A DNA stretch of 29,768 bases from Gnetum montanum (lineage: Eukaryota; Streptophyta; Gnetopsida; Gnetales; Gnetaceae): the NCBI GenBank assembly GCA_015680685.1, contig MNCI01030039.1:801460-831227 (forward strand). The letters run 5' to 3'. The notes beneath the pieces are model-generated. The model saw nothing but the letters and a program-made list of their open reading frames with translations, did not search any database and was not told the origin of the DNA. A program made the position numbers and the translations under genes. Positions 19,190-29,316 of this stretch are shown piece after piece. Position 1 is the first letter of the stretch; every line of letters starts with the position of its first letter.

Positions 19190-19194
19190 GTCAA
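19190..19194. other. Right target site duplication GTCAA
   Basis: Second copy of GTCAA, immediately after CTCATCA of the solo LTR. Confidence 0.85.
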
Positions 19195-19755
19195 CATAGC
19201 AGAGATTGGAATCTAATGAAATATAGGTTAAAAAAAATATTAAGTAGTCTCTTAAAAGATAAGAAATCATTATGAAGTTGAAATTCCTAAGGCAAGGTGA
19301 CAAGAATGTCAAAGAATTCTACATCAAATTTTGTGATCTATTCCATCAAGATAAAGTAAACTGAGAAGAGCATGAATAGGCTTCAATCTTTTTAGGAGGT
19401 CTTAAAATGGCAAGCCATTAGAAGTTTTCTTTTTATGAGACACAAACTGTTGATGAGGCTTATGATTTGGCACTTGAAGCTAAGAATAAATTAGGTAAAC
19501 TTGGAAACAAAAGTAAACAAACTTCTAAGGAGAAGGAGAAGGGATCCAGATCTAAGAAGGAATCCAAGTCCAAATATAAAGATAAGGAGGGTATCCATGA
19601 TAATAAGACTAAAAGAGGCGACCAGAAGGGTCAAGGCAGCAACTCATCAAAAATTTAGTGCTTCAAGTATGGATAATGAGGACATAAACAATGGGAATGT
19701 CCACTTCAGAAGGTATCCAAGGGTAAAGATATGAAAACCATGGAGGTGGAAGAGA
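19195..19755 (+). pseudogene. Gag of element D, C-terminal part with zinc knuckle
   Basis: Resumes after the solo LTR: MKLKFLRQGDKNVKEFYIKF, DLFHQDK, ASIFLGGLKMASH, VDEAYDLALEAKNKLGKL, and a strongly basic tail of Lys, Ser and Arg (open frame 19467-19658). Next comes the knuckle CFKYG**GHKQWEC (second Cys changed to Tyr, two stops) and PLQKVSKGKDMKTMEVEE. Best preserved gag in the window. The overlapping +1 frame at 19501-19734 is a shadow. Confidence 0.8.
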
Positions 19756-20090
19756 CATTAAGCCAAGATCTTTAGAGAGATTATTCTAATGCTCCCAACA
19801 TGGAGGATGTTTCTAAATTAAATTCTTATGCATTCATGAGAAATGTAAATAGAGGAGATCATCTTAATATGAAATTGCGATTTCAAATTAGGGCTAGATG
19901 TTTGCTTAATGAGGAGTGAATTAATGTTTTGATTAATGAGGAAGCCCAAGAAAATGTTATTTATTTTAGGGTGATTGCTAGATTTGGGTTCATAACTAAT
20001 CCTCATTTGAGATCATATAAAGTGCATTGGTTTTATAGAGATTTTTTTTCAAGAGGTGAAGGAATAATATACTTTGAAATTTAATTGTAG
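19756..20090 (+). pseudogene. Protease of element D
   Basis: One frame reads DVSKLNSYAFMRNVNRGDHL, ARCLLNEE*INVLINEEAQE, NVIYFRVIARFGFITNPHLR and YKVHWFYRDFFS. The active-site Asp-Gly-Gly of relatives is replaced by Asn-Glu-Glu, so the copy is catalytically dead. Confidence 0.7.
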
Positions 20091-20149
20091 GTTTTCATAA
20101 TATTGTGAAGTATGATGTGCTTCCAATAGATTGTGCTAATGTAATTCTT

Positions 20150-20440
20150 AGTAGACCTTGGAATTTTGACAATCATGCTCAGTTTGATTAATCAAGAAAT
20201 ATGTGGAGTGTGGCTAGACCTAATGGAGTATATGATTTGATTTCTATGATGGATAAATAGGTGAGGTAGAAAAGCTCACTTAATGCTTCCTTAATCCTTC
20301 TATGAGAGATGGAATATATTAAGAAACATGATGAAACTAGTTTTGGTTTTGTTGTTATGACAACAGTTGCTACTAACCATGATGATATGCAAGTTGAACT
20401 TCCTACAGGTGTGATAGGCAAAAAAAGAAATTTTTCAAGG
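20150..20440 (+). pseudogene. Protease-RT linker of element D
   Basis: The conserved family linker: SRPWNFDNHAQFD-like sequence at 20150-20190, then MWSVARPNGVYDLISMMD, EHDETSFGFVV-like and TNHDDMQVELPTGVIG segments in shifting frames. The same blocks occur in B and C. Confidence 0.6.
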
Positions 20441-20459
20441 TGTTTAAGGAAAAATAGGA

Positions 20460-21130
20460 TGGACTACCACCAATGAGGAATGTACAACATCATATTGATT
20501 TCATCCCCGGTGTTACCATTCTAAATGAGAGAGCTTACCAAATGGCACAAAATTAGAGGGCTAAATTACAAAGGAAAGTAGAGGAGCTACTTGCAAATGG
20601 CTTCATGAGGGAACCCATTTCACCTTGTGCAATTCCAATAGTACTAGTACCAAAAAAGGACAATAATGAATGGAAGATGTGCATTTCTTCTAAGGTAGTG
20701 AATAGGATAATAGTGAGGTACAGGTTTTCTATTCCAAGGATGGATGAGATCCTTGATGTCCTTACTAATGCATATATTTTTAGGAAAATTAATTTGAAGA
20801 GTGGTTACCATCAAATTAGAATCAGACCTAGTGATGAGTGGAAGATAACTTTCAAAATACCAAATGGATTATTTGAGTGGTTGGTGATGCCATTTGGGCT
20901 CACAAATGCACTTGCTACATTCATAAGATTGATGCATGATGTATTGAAGGACTTAATTAGTATGTGATATATTGTCTTTTTTGATGATATTTTGAGATAT
21001 AGCTCTAATGAAGAAGAGCATCTAGATCACTTAAGGATGATGGGTCTTAAGTTGAAGGAGGTACAACTAATGATCAATTTGAAGAAAAGTCATTTCTTCA
21101 AGAGGGAAATCACATATTAAGGACATGTGA
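20460..21130 (+). pseudogene. Reverse transcriptase of element D
   Basis: Best RT in the window. Open from 20605 to 20967: MREPISPCAIPIVLVPKKD, WKMCISSKVVNRIIVRYRFS, PRMDEILDVLTNAYIF, FRKINLKSGYHQIRI, FEWLVMPFGLTNALATF. Then a TGA, and the catalytic YIVFFDDILRYSSNEEEH, DHLRMMGLKLKEVQLMINLK and KKSHFFKREITY. The usual Asp in MCIDSR is Ser here. Thumb and connection follow with TAA/TAG stops. Confidence 0.85.
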
Positions 21131-21790
21131 TTTCTTAAAACCAAATTTAGATGGAAGCTACTAAGGTAAAGGTAAAACTCTTAAGAATGTGAGGGCAATA
21201 AGATCATTCCTTAGTTTAGTAGGTTTTTATAGATAATTCCTAAAAACTTTTAGGGGTATTTCATGGCCTATGTTTTCTTTGTTGAAGAAAAGTAAAGATT
21301 TTAGGTGGAATAGTGAATCCCAAGGAAGCTTTGACTTGTTAAAAGTAAAGATTACCAGTGAACCAATGCTTGCAATCTTAGAATTTTAGAAAATTTTTTA
21401 AATGGAGGTGGATGCAAGTGAACTTGCCATTGGTGGGATGCTTTAACAAGAAGGTAGGCTTGTTGCTTTTTTTTTCAGAAAAGTTGAACAAGTTAAGGAA
21501 AATATACAACATAAATGAGAAGGAGTTGTATGCTATTCTTTAAGCAATCAAGCATTGGAGGCATTACTTATTGCCCAAGGAGTTTACCTTGATGATGGAT
21601 CATAAAGCACTTGAATTTGTAAACTCACAAAAGAAGTTGAGTACAAAGAACATGAAGTGAATTGCATAGTTACAGGAGTTTAATTTTGAGTTGAAGCACA
21701 AAAGTGGAAAAGCTAATATGATGGCTATTGCATTATCTAGTGTGCATATGGTTAATTTTAGCAGACATTATGTGGAAGGAATGGATGAAT
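21131..21790 (+). pseudogene. RNase H of element D
   Basis: Continues with a region like KSKDFRWNSESQGSFDLLK, then MLAILEF*KIF*MEVDASEL, AIGGML*QEGRLVAFF, KKLRKIYNINEKELYAIL, IKHWRHYLLPKEFTLMMDHK and FNFELKHKSGKANMMAIAL. The Asp of VDASELAIG, and EKELYA and HK-x-LE elements of Ty3 RNase H are visible. Several frameshifts and TAG stops. Confidence 0.75.
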
Positions 21791-23233
21791 AGGCTTCTTT
21801 GTATGAGCATGATGATGATTTTGGGTAGGTTTGGAGAAGCCTCAAAGATCCATTGATGAGTATGATAGACCAATGGAGGAACTATCATATTCAAAATGAA
21901 ATGTTATTTAAGAATAGAAAGGTATGTATTTCTAATTATGATTTTAGGAAAATGATTTTGTTTGAAAAGCACTATAGTGGCATGCTAGGTTACATGGGTA
22001 GGGTTAAAACATTGGAACTTATGGGTAGGTACTATTTTTTACTTGGTATGATAACAAAAGTTTCAAAATTTGTGAAGGAGTGCTTGACATGTTAGAAGTT
22101 CAAAGAAGGTAAAGGTATGAATGGACACTATATACTTTTGCTAATTCCCAAAGGTCCATGGAAAAGTATGTCAATGGATTCTATGAGTGGTATTTGAAAG
22201 ACCAAGCGTGGTAATGATGCAATTTTTGTTGTTGTTAATAAGTTCTCCAAGATAACACATTTTATTCCATGCAAGAAGTTAAGTGATGCTTCTCTTGTTG
22301 CTTTTGTTTTCCAACATGTTATGAAGTTGCATGCTATTCATTTGAATATTGTTAGTGCGGAGACTTCAAGTTCACTAGTCACTTTTCAAGGTTTCTTTAG
22401 AATGTTTTAGGAAAAAAGTTAAATTTTTCTAGTACATATCACCCACAATCTGATGTCCAAATGGAGGTGGTGATTAAATCCTTGCTAAACATATTAAGAT
22501 GTTTATGTGATTGATAGCCAAATAGGTGAGAAAACTTGTTGTGTCACACTAAGTTTTCATACAATAATGCTTTTCATGTTGCTATTGGTGAAAGTTCATT
22601 TGAGGTAAACTATGTGTTTTGTCCAATGATGGTAGCCACTTTGAAGAGCTTTGATGGTGAAGCTAAACTTAATGTTGATTTTGTACAAGAGATGAGGGAT
22701 CTCCATGCATAAGTAAAATGAAATCTATAGAGAAAGAATAAAGAGAGAGTCCTCAAGTAGAATGAGGACAAACAGAAGACTAATTTTGCTATTAGTAACT
22801 TGGTTTTGATGTTCTTAAAGAAGAAGTGGTTGAGAAGCATTAACTTCTCCAAATTGAAACCCAAGAAGATAGGGCCTTTCAAAATCAAGGCTAAAATCAA
22901 TGATAATTCTTCTAATATTGATTTACCAATGATGTTAGTTTTTCTTTTGTATTTAATGTTTTAGATCTTATGCACTATCATGAACCAACTAATGAGGAGA
23001 CCATACAGGCTAGCATCGATGAGTTGAATAGGGCTATTGATTAGTCCAAGTCTTCAATGAAGAGGAAGGAAATCATATTCAAGTGGAGGAAAGCTTCTAG
23101 TACTCAAGGAGTTCAAAGGTATGAATATTTGATTCATTGGAAGGATTAATCTGCGAATGATGTTGTATGGATCCATAAGACCAAACATCATGAGTGGGGG
23201 ATCACTTCAACCCCTACTCCCTTATTCATCTAA
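21791..23233 (+). pseudogene. Integrase and chromodomain of element D
   Basis: A clean frame at 21853-22095 carries the zinc-binding region: FEKHYSGMLGYMGRVKTLEL, MGRYYFLLGM and FVKECLTC. The core follows: KGPWKSMSMDSMSGI (first catalytic Asp), NDAIFVVVNKFSKITHFIPC (second Asp changed to Asn in VIDRFS), and a worn QSD-VQMEVV Glu region near 22450. The C-terminal KIGPFKIKAKINDN-like and YLIHWKD-SANDVVWIHK chromodomain block ends at TAA 23231-23233. It inserts element cDNA into chromatin in active relatives. The minus-strand frame at 22610-22900 is a shadow. Confidence 0.8.
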
Positions 23234-23244
23234 GTTCACTTTTT

Positions 23245-23259
23245 GAAGGATGCAAGAGC
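23245..23259 (+). other. Polypurine tract of element D
   Basis: GAAGGATGCAAGAGC directly before the 3' LTR; the E copy reads GAAGGGTAGGAGAGC. Confidence 0.55.
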
Positions 23260-24248
23260 TAGTATAGGAACACCTCCTCTAATTTCCTTTTTCCTTTTCT
23301 ATGTTTGTGTATGCATCTTTCAGGCTTAGAGTAGATGTTTTAAAGTGCTAGAAGATGTCTTGATTGAGACTAGGAATTGAAAGAAGACATCTTTGATATA
23401 AAGGAGATGTCTTATTGATTTTTCAATCCTCTTAGGAAATATGTCTTGTAGGAGGGAAGAAATCTTGCTCAAGATGTCTCCTACCAAAAGAAGACATCTT
23501 GCCCAAGATGTCTCGTACCAAGAGGAGACATCTTGTCTTAGAGGAAGATGTCTTGCCATGGTAGGAGATGTCTTTCTTGAAAGCTGTTATTGATCAAAGA
23601 CATCTTCTAGGGACTAAAGACAACTTATACAATTAGAGAAACTTCTGAAACACATGTTCCAATTTAGAAAATAGCTAGAACGTGAAGAAAAAAGATGGAA
23701 ACAACTCAAAAAAGGATGAGAAGACTTGGATAACATCTAAACAATTTCAAATGGAGTTGAGGAAAGGTTTCTTATCTTCAAATTTAACATAAATATTATT
23801 GTATTCACCATTATTAGTAGAATAAGTGAGAGAAAAGCTCTTGTGAGTGAGAGCTAAACATGAGTGAGTGAGTGAAAACATTGAATAGTGTAATTAGTAA
23901 TTATAGCTTCAAGATCAACTAGTGGTGTGTTGGTCTATGTGTTTAATTCTCTTGTATCTCACTTATGAGTTGAGATATTAGTTCTAGGTTATGGAAGAAA
24001 TTGTCTATTGGTTATGTTTTGCATTGAGAATAGTCATTCTATGATTATAGAGCCTCATGTTCTACAATATCATGTGAGTATGCTAAGTTTTAGAATGTTT
24101 GTGGGTTTTGACAACACTGTTGTAATCTTCTAATAAATTAATTAAGGATAGCTAACTTTCTTGTTTTTTAGCAAAAAAGTTTTTATCTTTACATAAAATT
24201 TGGATTTGGTACATGAAGGTGATTTATTTCTGGAGTTAACCTGCTCCA
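23260..24248 (+). repeat. 3' LTR of element D, 989 bp
   Basis: Starts TAGTATAGGAACACC, ends GTTAACCTGCTCCA, and is followed by AAAAA and LINE sequence. It has about thirteen AGACATCT/AGATGTCT motifs at 23334-23610. The minus-strand frame at 23326-23559 is a shadow. Confidence 0.8.
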
Positions 24249-25934
24249 AAAAAGAACTAAATGCATAAAATGGTAGAATTTGAAGGAAGATAATGTTACC
24301 TTATTCAGAGAAAAAAAATGCTTCAAGAAGGCACTTAGAATTAGGATTTCTCTACAAATTTATTTTGATGTCAAATGGAAAGTTGCATTTAGAAAATTGG
24401 AAAGAACATTTTAGATAAAATAAAAGGCAAGAAACACATCCCAAAGGAGACATGATGATGAAGTGATAAAGTACAACATACTATCCAAAATAAAAAAAAT
24501 ATTTTAAGGAATGGTAGTAAAGTGATAACCAAGAAAAAAGGCTAATATACAAAATTGAAAAAAAAAAGGACAATAGTAGCACTAGCCAAAGCCAAGCATA
24601 ACACCTTGGATAAATTTTATGAGAAATTAGGAATAAAGAAAGAAGAAAATTCTATTTATAGATTAGTAAAAATCAAAAACAAGAAATGTAAAAACATTGA
24701 TCATGTTAGATGCATTAAGGAAATGAAAGAATTTTGATAAAAGAGAATCAAATTTTCAATGTTTCAAATTTTTAAAAGTATTGGAAAATTAATTTAGATT
24801 CATGCTAGGAAGATCTACTATAGAGGCTATCTTCTTGATGTGACAATTAATAGAAAAATTCAAGAAATATAGATAAAATCTACATATGATCTTCATTGAA
24901 TTGAAAAAAGAAAATTATTTAGTGCCTAGAGATATTATTTAGTGGATTTTGCAAAGGAAAAACATTCTTGATAAATATATTAAAGTGATTCAAGATATTT
25001 ATGAAGGAGTTGCCACTAAAATTAGAACAACTTGTGGAATAACATTTAATTTTCTAGTTACAATAGGTCTACATTAAGGATCTATACTTAACCTATAATT
25101 ATTTGCTATTATTATGAATGAATTAACAAAGGAAATACAAGATGAAATCCCATGGTGTATGCTATTTGCAAATGATATTATATTGGTAGATACAGCTTAA
25201 GAAAATATTGCTTCTAAAATGAAAAAGTAAAGACATGTTCTAGAATCAAAAGACTTATAAATTAGCAAAAGTAATACATAATATGTGAAATGCAATTTCA
25301 ATAATAGCATTAACAGTGATGAAATAGAAGTGACAATTCTAGACTCTTACTACAGACAATTCTACTACTTAGGATCAATCCTTCATTAGATATTGAAATT
25401 GGTAAAGATATAAAAAAAAATAGAATTAAGGTAGACTGGTCAAAATTGAGGTAGACTAGTGATGTTCTATGTAATAAAAGAATACCAATAAAGCTAAAGG
25501 GAAAATTTTATAGGATAGAAATCAAGCCTACTATTTTATATGGTGCTACATGTTGGGTAATACAAAAGAGTTGTGAAGAACAAATCAGTGTGGTAGAAAT
25601 GCAAATGCTTAGATAGATGTTAAATATTACTAGAAAATATAAATTGCATAATATAGACATTAGAGAAAGACTTGTCATAACTTCTAGTTCAGGAATAACA
25701 ACTTAGATGGTTTGTGCATGTACAACGAAGTTCAAATAATGAGCCTATAAAGAAAAGGTTGCGACATCACTATTTTAAGAAAAGCACACCAATAGGACAT
25801 GGAACAAAATTAAAGATGAATTGAAGAAATTGCAAATAAACAAAAATATAGTTCTTCATATAGGTGAATAGCAAAAAAGAACTCCTGTAGTTGATACTAT
25901 TTTATTGAGATAAGGCTAAGATGATGATGATGAT
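24249..25934 (+). pseudogene. RTE-type LINE, reverse transcriptase part (right segment of split LINE)
   Basis: Resumes the ORF2 frame: KCIKW*NLKEDNVTLFREK, then an open piece at 24555-24737 (ALAKAKHNTLDKFYEKLG, SIYRLVKIKNKK, IDHVRCIKEMKEF). RT motifs follow: FRFMLGRSTIEAI, GLH*GSIL, and the catalytic box WCMLFANDIILV at about 25155-25185, where the first Asp of FADD is Asn. Next come SKSNT*YVKCNF and YYLGSILH, then LRWFVHVQRSSN near the C-terminus, typical of plant RTE ORF2. It ends with GATAAGGCTAAG and a short ATG repeat (25921-25934). Many stops; long dead. Confidence 0.85.
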
Positions 25935-26837
25935 CCTTATCTTTCTAATTGTTCATCAAAGTCCAAAAACTAATATCATTATGCCTTGAATATTTTTTCA
26001 GTGATATGCATTCTTTTTATTTGTTAAAAAAATTACATGTAGTTTTCATGATCTAAGATTGATCACAAAATGTCAACATGCTAATCTAAAATCAAGTAAT
26101 TCCAACTAGTGAAAATTTATAAATTGCCAAATGTTATAGTAATAACATATTCACAAGAAATAAAAAGTTTTTGCTCTTCAACCTAAATACAAACATAAAC
26201 TCTCATGATGTCAAAATTGCCATATTTGCTATAATCAAAATAGATATTTCTTCCAAAGTTCCTTAAGAAAATTTTGAAAATCATTTCAAGCTTATTAGGG
26301 CCAAATTAGAGTGATCGGTCTATAGTTTGTTAAAATAAAACCATTATAGTCATTCAAAAAAAAAATCACATGCATTAGGAAATGCTTATTATAAGGAATG
26401 TCTTTCTTGCAAACTCTAAATTTTTTTTGTGCCATCAAGAAATTAAGTTATTAAAAATTACCCCCTAACATGCATTAAAATTACTTTCAATGAAAGAACT
26501 CCACAATAATAGAACTATTTAAGAAATAGCGATAATTAAACATTTGTAAACATACCTTGAATGTTTTTGACCTTTTAAGAGATGGGTTTATGGCTCTTGA
26601 AAGTAAATGTATTTAAAATATTGTCATCTATACTTGTCTTTAAAAATCTACAAGACTACATGCACTAAGATTATCGAAATTAGCATTCCAAATTGATAAA
26701 TCTTTTTTCAAACAAGGTAGGACCTCATTAAATTGGATTGAATGATCTTTCTCTATATTTATATTTTCAACCATTTTGTATATTTTTCTTTTGACCAAAA
26801 TTAGACACATAAATAGCTATTTTCCTAAAGACAGAAG
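25935..26837. other. A+T-rich stretch, no recognised gene
   Basis: No reading frame, repeat or RNA gene that I can support. CpG is almost absent. A short minus-strand piece reading NYRPITL near 26306-26330 is not enough to call a second LINE. Confidence 0.6.
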
Positions 26838-27130
26838 CATTATCATCATTGTAGCCTTATCCCAACTACATAGGGTTTACTATTTTGTGAAGCCATTATA
26901 CTAAGGTAGAACAAAAGTAGATGTTAGTGTAGACACTAACTACATGCCAAATAGGTGCAATGTGTAAGTACTAAGAGCTCATCTTACAACTAACCTATTT
27001 GAAAGAAAACATGTAACAAGCATCTAAGGAATGATTAAATACAAGGTTTTTAAAATACTAGCAACATCATTGTAATGTAACTTGAACCCAAACCACTAAA
27101 TTACCATGCAAGTAATGCAAGCCTCTTTGA
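26838..27130 (-). mobile_element. Probable SINE mobilised by RTE LINEs
   Basis: On the minus strand the element would start near 27130 with a tRNA-like B box (GGTTCAAGTTAC at 27077-27088, consensus GGTTCGANTCC). After about 230 bp of non-coding sequence it ends with GTAGTTGGGATAAGGCTA and an ATGATGATAATG tail (26838-26850). The ending matches the end of the RTE LINE at 25900-25934 (GAGATAAGGCTAAG and ATG repeat), as expected for a SINE that borrows the LINE's 3' end. A convincing A box and target duplications were not found. A 5'-truncated RTE fragment is the alternative, but I see no ORF2 coding in it. Confidence 0.5.
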
Positions 27131-27193
27131 TGGTTTTAAATTAATAACCTATAAGTATATTAGATGGAATAATCAAAAATATTTTCAATATTA

Positions 27194-27490
27194 AATGACT
27201 TTACTTTTTGCTTTAAAAGGTAATCTTTTAAAATGCTCCTAGTAGATCTAGCAAAAATTAGGCATAAAAGGATTTTAAAGGTTTGTTTGACTTTTATGTT
27301 TGTAGGATAATCATATGTTGCTCTTAATTAAACTATAAATTGTAAATTAATTCCAATTGTTGCACATTTGCTCAACAAGTTACAGGTGATCTAGAGGGTT
27401 CTAATTGTTAGAGTAAAAATAAAAATAAAATTACAATCTAAAATTTAATTTACAACTATTTCAAACTTTATACTTCATGAAGCTCAAAGT
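27194..27490. repeat. Tandem duplication, copy 1 (297 bp)
   Basis: The block starting AATGACTTTACTTTTTGC and ending GAAGCTCAAAGT is followed directly by a second copy. The unit is non-coding and A+T-rich and contains TAAAAATAAAAATAAAAT. Identity with copy 2 is about 90% or more by eye. Confidence 0.9.
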
Positions 27491-27782
27491 AATGACTTTA
27501 CTTTTTGCTTTAAAGGTAATATTTTAAAATGCTCCTAGTAGATCTAGCAAAAATTAGGCATAAAAGGATAGGTTTGCTTGATTTTTATGTTTGCAGGATA
27601 ATCATACATTGCTCTTAATTAAACTATAAATTGTAAATATAATTCAAGTTGTTGCACATTTGCTTAACAAGTTATAGGTGATCTAGAGGTTTCTAATGGT
27701 TAGAGTAAAAATAAAAATAAAATTACAATCTAAAATTTAATTTACAACTATTTCAAACTTTATACTTCATGAAGCTCAAAGT
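27491..27782. repeat. Tandem duplication, copy 2 (292 bp)
   Basis: Directly adjacent second copy, with the same start and end as copy 1. Differences are scattered substitutions and short indels (for example loss of TTTAAA after AAAGGAT), so the duplication is not recent. Confidence 0.9.
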
Positions 27783-28740
27783 GACTTAAGCATTTACGCA
27801 TATAATTTATTAGAAATCAACCGTATTTTTCAGAAATGATCCTTTCTTTTTTCATGTTAGACCTAAATTGTTTTAGAGATTTTGAAGGTTTATTTTAAGT
27901 ATTAAAGCATTACACTTGATAGAAAAATGCTTGCCAAGAATGTTAAAATCCTTTAGTCCCCAAGTAAATCTGATAAGATAGAGATGAATATGTTGATGAT
28001 ATCAAAATTTTATAGCATTAGCTAGCTTTTTGCATACTTATGTGAAAAATTCAGTTTTTCCATGTCAAAATTAAAAACAAAATATTACAAAGGAGTGTCA
28101 ATGTAGATAACATGAATTAAATGTAGAAAGTTTTTGTAAGCAAAGCCAACATGACAATGTTAAAATGACTTGCATTTGAAAAGATACATTCAAAGAAATT
28201 TCTTATAACCTTAGAATATAATTGTAATGTAGAGGTCGCATTCCCACACTCAAACTCTTAATTAGCTTGCTCCTACAAAGAAAGAGCAACTAAACTATTT
28301 TCAGGCTCTAAAACTTCACAATGGTTGGTAGGTAAATGAGCAACTTGGAAGGCAATGGCCAACAAAAATGTCTTCTAGTAATAACATTAAAATTGGGCTA
28401 GTAATAACAAAATGCTATAAAAATAACTAGACAATTTTTATGTATATCTACAGTTGGACAAAATATAAAATTCATGCCCTACAATCAACCAATATAGATT
28501 AGATAAGGCTAATTTGATGATTATTCTTATGAACTCTTTTTCAATAACAGTGTAAACACATAGCTTTAAAATGCAAAATAAAAAGCTTAAATAGCATAAT
28601 AAAGATGTTGTAGCACACTATCTTTTAAGATGTAGCCAAAGGCTAAAATTGGGAACACAGAATTCATTATTCTAAACATCAAAACTATAATTTTTAAGTT
28701 AAAAAATTTGCAATTTAGCAAAGAATTATGCAATAAACAC
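27783..28740. other. A+T-rich stretch, no recognised gene
   Basis: No supported coding frame, RNA or mobile element. CpG remains rare. If the exon proposed at 28756 is real, this could be the first part of a long intron. Confidence 0.5.
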
Positions 28741-28755
28741 ATAAAAAAGAAAAAC

Positions 28756-28788
28756 CTGATGCAGTAACCGCCATCTTCAAACTGCAAT
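28756..28788 (-). CDS. Possible first coding exon of a minus-strand gene
   Basis: On the minus strand, CCATACAG (acceptor-like) is followed by ATTGCAGTTTGAAG, then ATGGCGGTTACTGCATCAG and GT. The ATG is at 28774, giving MAVTAS and part of a Gly codon before a possible donor at 28755. The short Ala/Ser/Thr-rich start would suit an organelle-targeted protein, but six residues are not evidence of function. An alternative reading of the same DNA is LPYRLQFEDGGYCIR in another frame (28802 downward). The GTTTTTC donor is weak. Confidence 0.25.
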
Positions 28789-29258
28789 CTGTATGGCAAC
28801 AAAACACCTCCTCAAAACACTACATCCTGAGTGTATATCAATACAGGAAATGCAACTAAACCCTTTTTTTAACAAGGAAACTAAACGGGATATCAAGAAC
28901 TGTAAGCCAGTACTATGTATATTTGAAATTATCTCAAAGATAAAAATGAAACCGTAAACAATATCAGAGAAAGGGAATCTGCAGAAGCTGCGCTTGCGAT
29001 GAACTGATGATCCATACTATGCTTGACTGCAGGCCTTTGTTGAGTTATTTGCACATAAATCCAAACAATTCTTGTCTCAAACTATGCAATTTGCTTGGCT
29101 TCCATGTTAAGAAAAAAGCAGTGCTTCCTCGACTTTAAATAATTCCGATGCATAATTCAGTCTCCTTGCATGGACAGTTTCTGGAATTTAGCAATTTAAA
29201 ATATTTCCGAGTCTGAAAAACTTGCTGCAAGTTTAAAAAAAGAAAGCAGGAAAGATGG

Positions 29259-29266
29259 CTTATATA
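29259..29266 (-). promoter_or_regulatory. Possible TATA box (minus)
   Basis: The minus strand reads CTATATAAGCC. A start 25-35 nt downstream would give a leader running toward the possible ATG at 28774, with an upstream 8-codon ORF starting ATGGAAGCCAAGC near 29106. Confidence 0.3.
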
Positions 29267-29308
29267 GTAAAGAAATTAGCTAATACGAGGAGATGTTAGG
29301 CTTAGCGT

Positions 29309-29316
29309 TTTATATA
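29309..29316 (-). promoter_or_regulatory. Possible TATA box (minus), alternative
   Basis: TATATAAA on the minus strand, the canonical plant form. It lies 50 bp upstream of the other candidate. The + strand reading TATATAAG at 29311 is also possible. Confidence 0.3.

Larger units (their letters stand above)
11105..24248 (+). mobile_element. Composite of two same-strand chromoviruses, LTR-C-LTR-D-LTR, inserted in the LINE
   Basis: Three same-orientation LTRs of one family (11105-12081, 16866-17688, 23260-24248) bracket two gag-pol interiors. The outer ends are flanked by AAAAA at 11100-11104 and 24249-24253. Removing the composite and one AAAAA restores the LINE reading frame exactly. The simplest reading is one insertion site with a tandem formed by unequal recombination between related elements. 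C has lost most of RT, RNase H and integrase and has gained foreign pieces. D is almost complete apart from a truncated 5' LTR and a solo-LTR insertion. Confidence 0.75.

Noticed and set aside
18317-19216. Four long ORFs of 222-274 residues
   Set aside because: They exist only because the N gap is read as open codons; the flanking sequence is LTR.
26306-26330. Minus-strand NYRPITL, resembling an L1-type RT motif
   Set aside because: No other RT motif follows in any frame; seven residues are too few.
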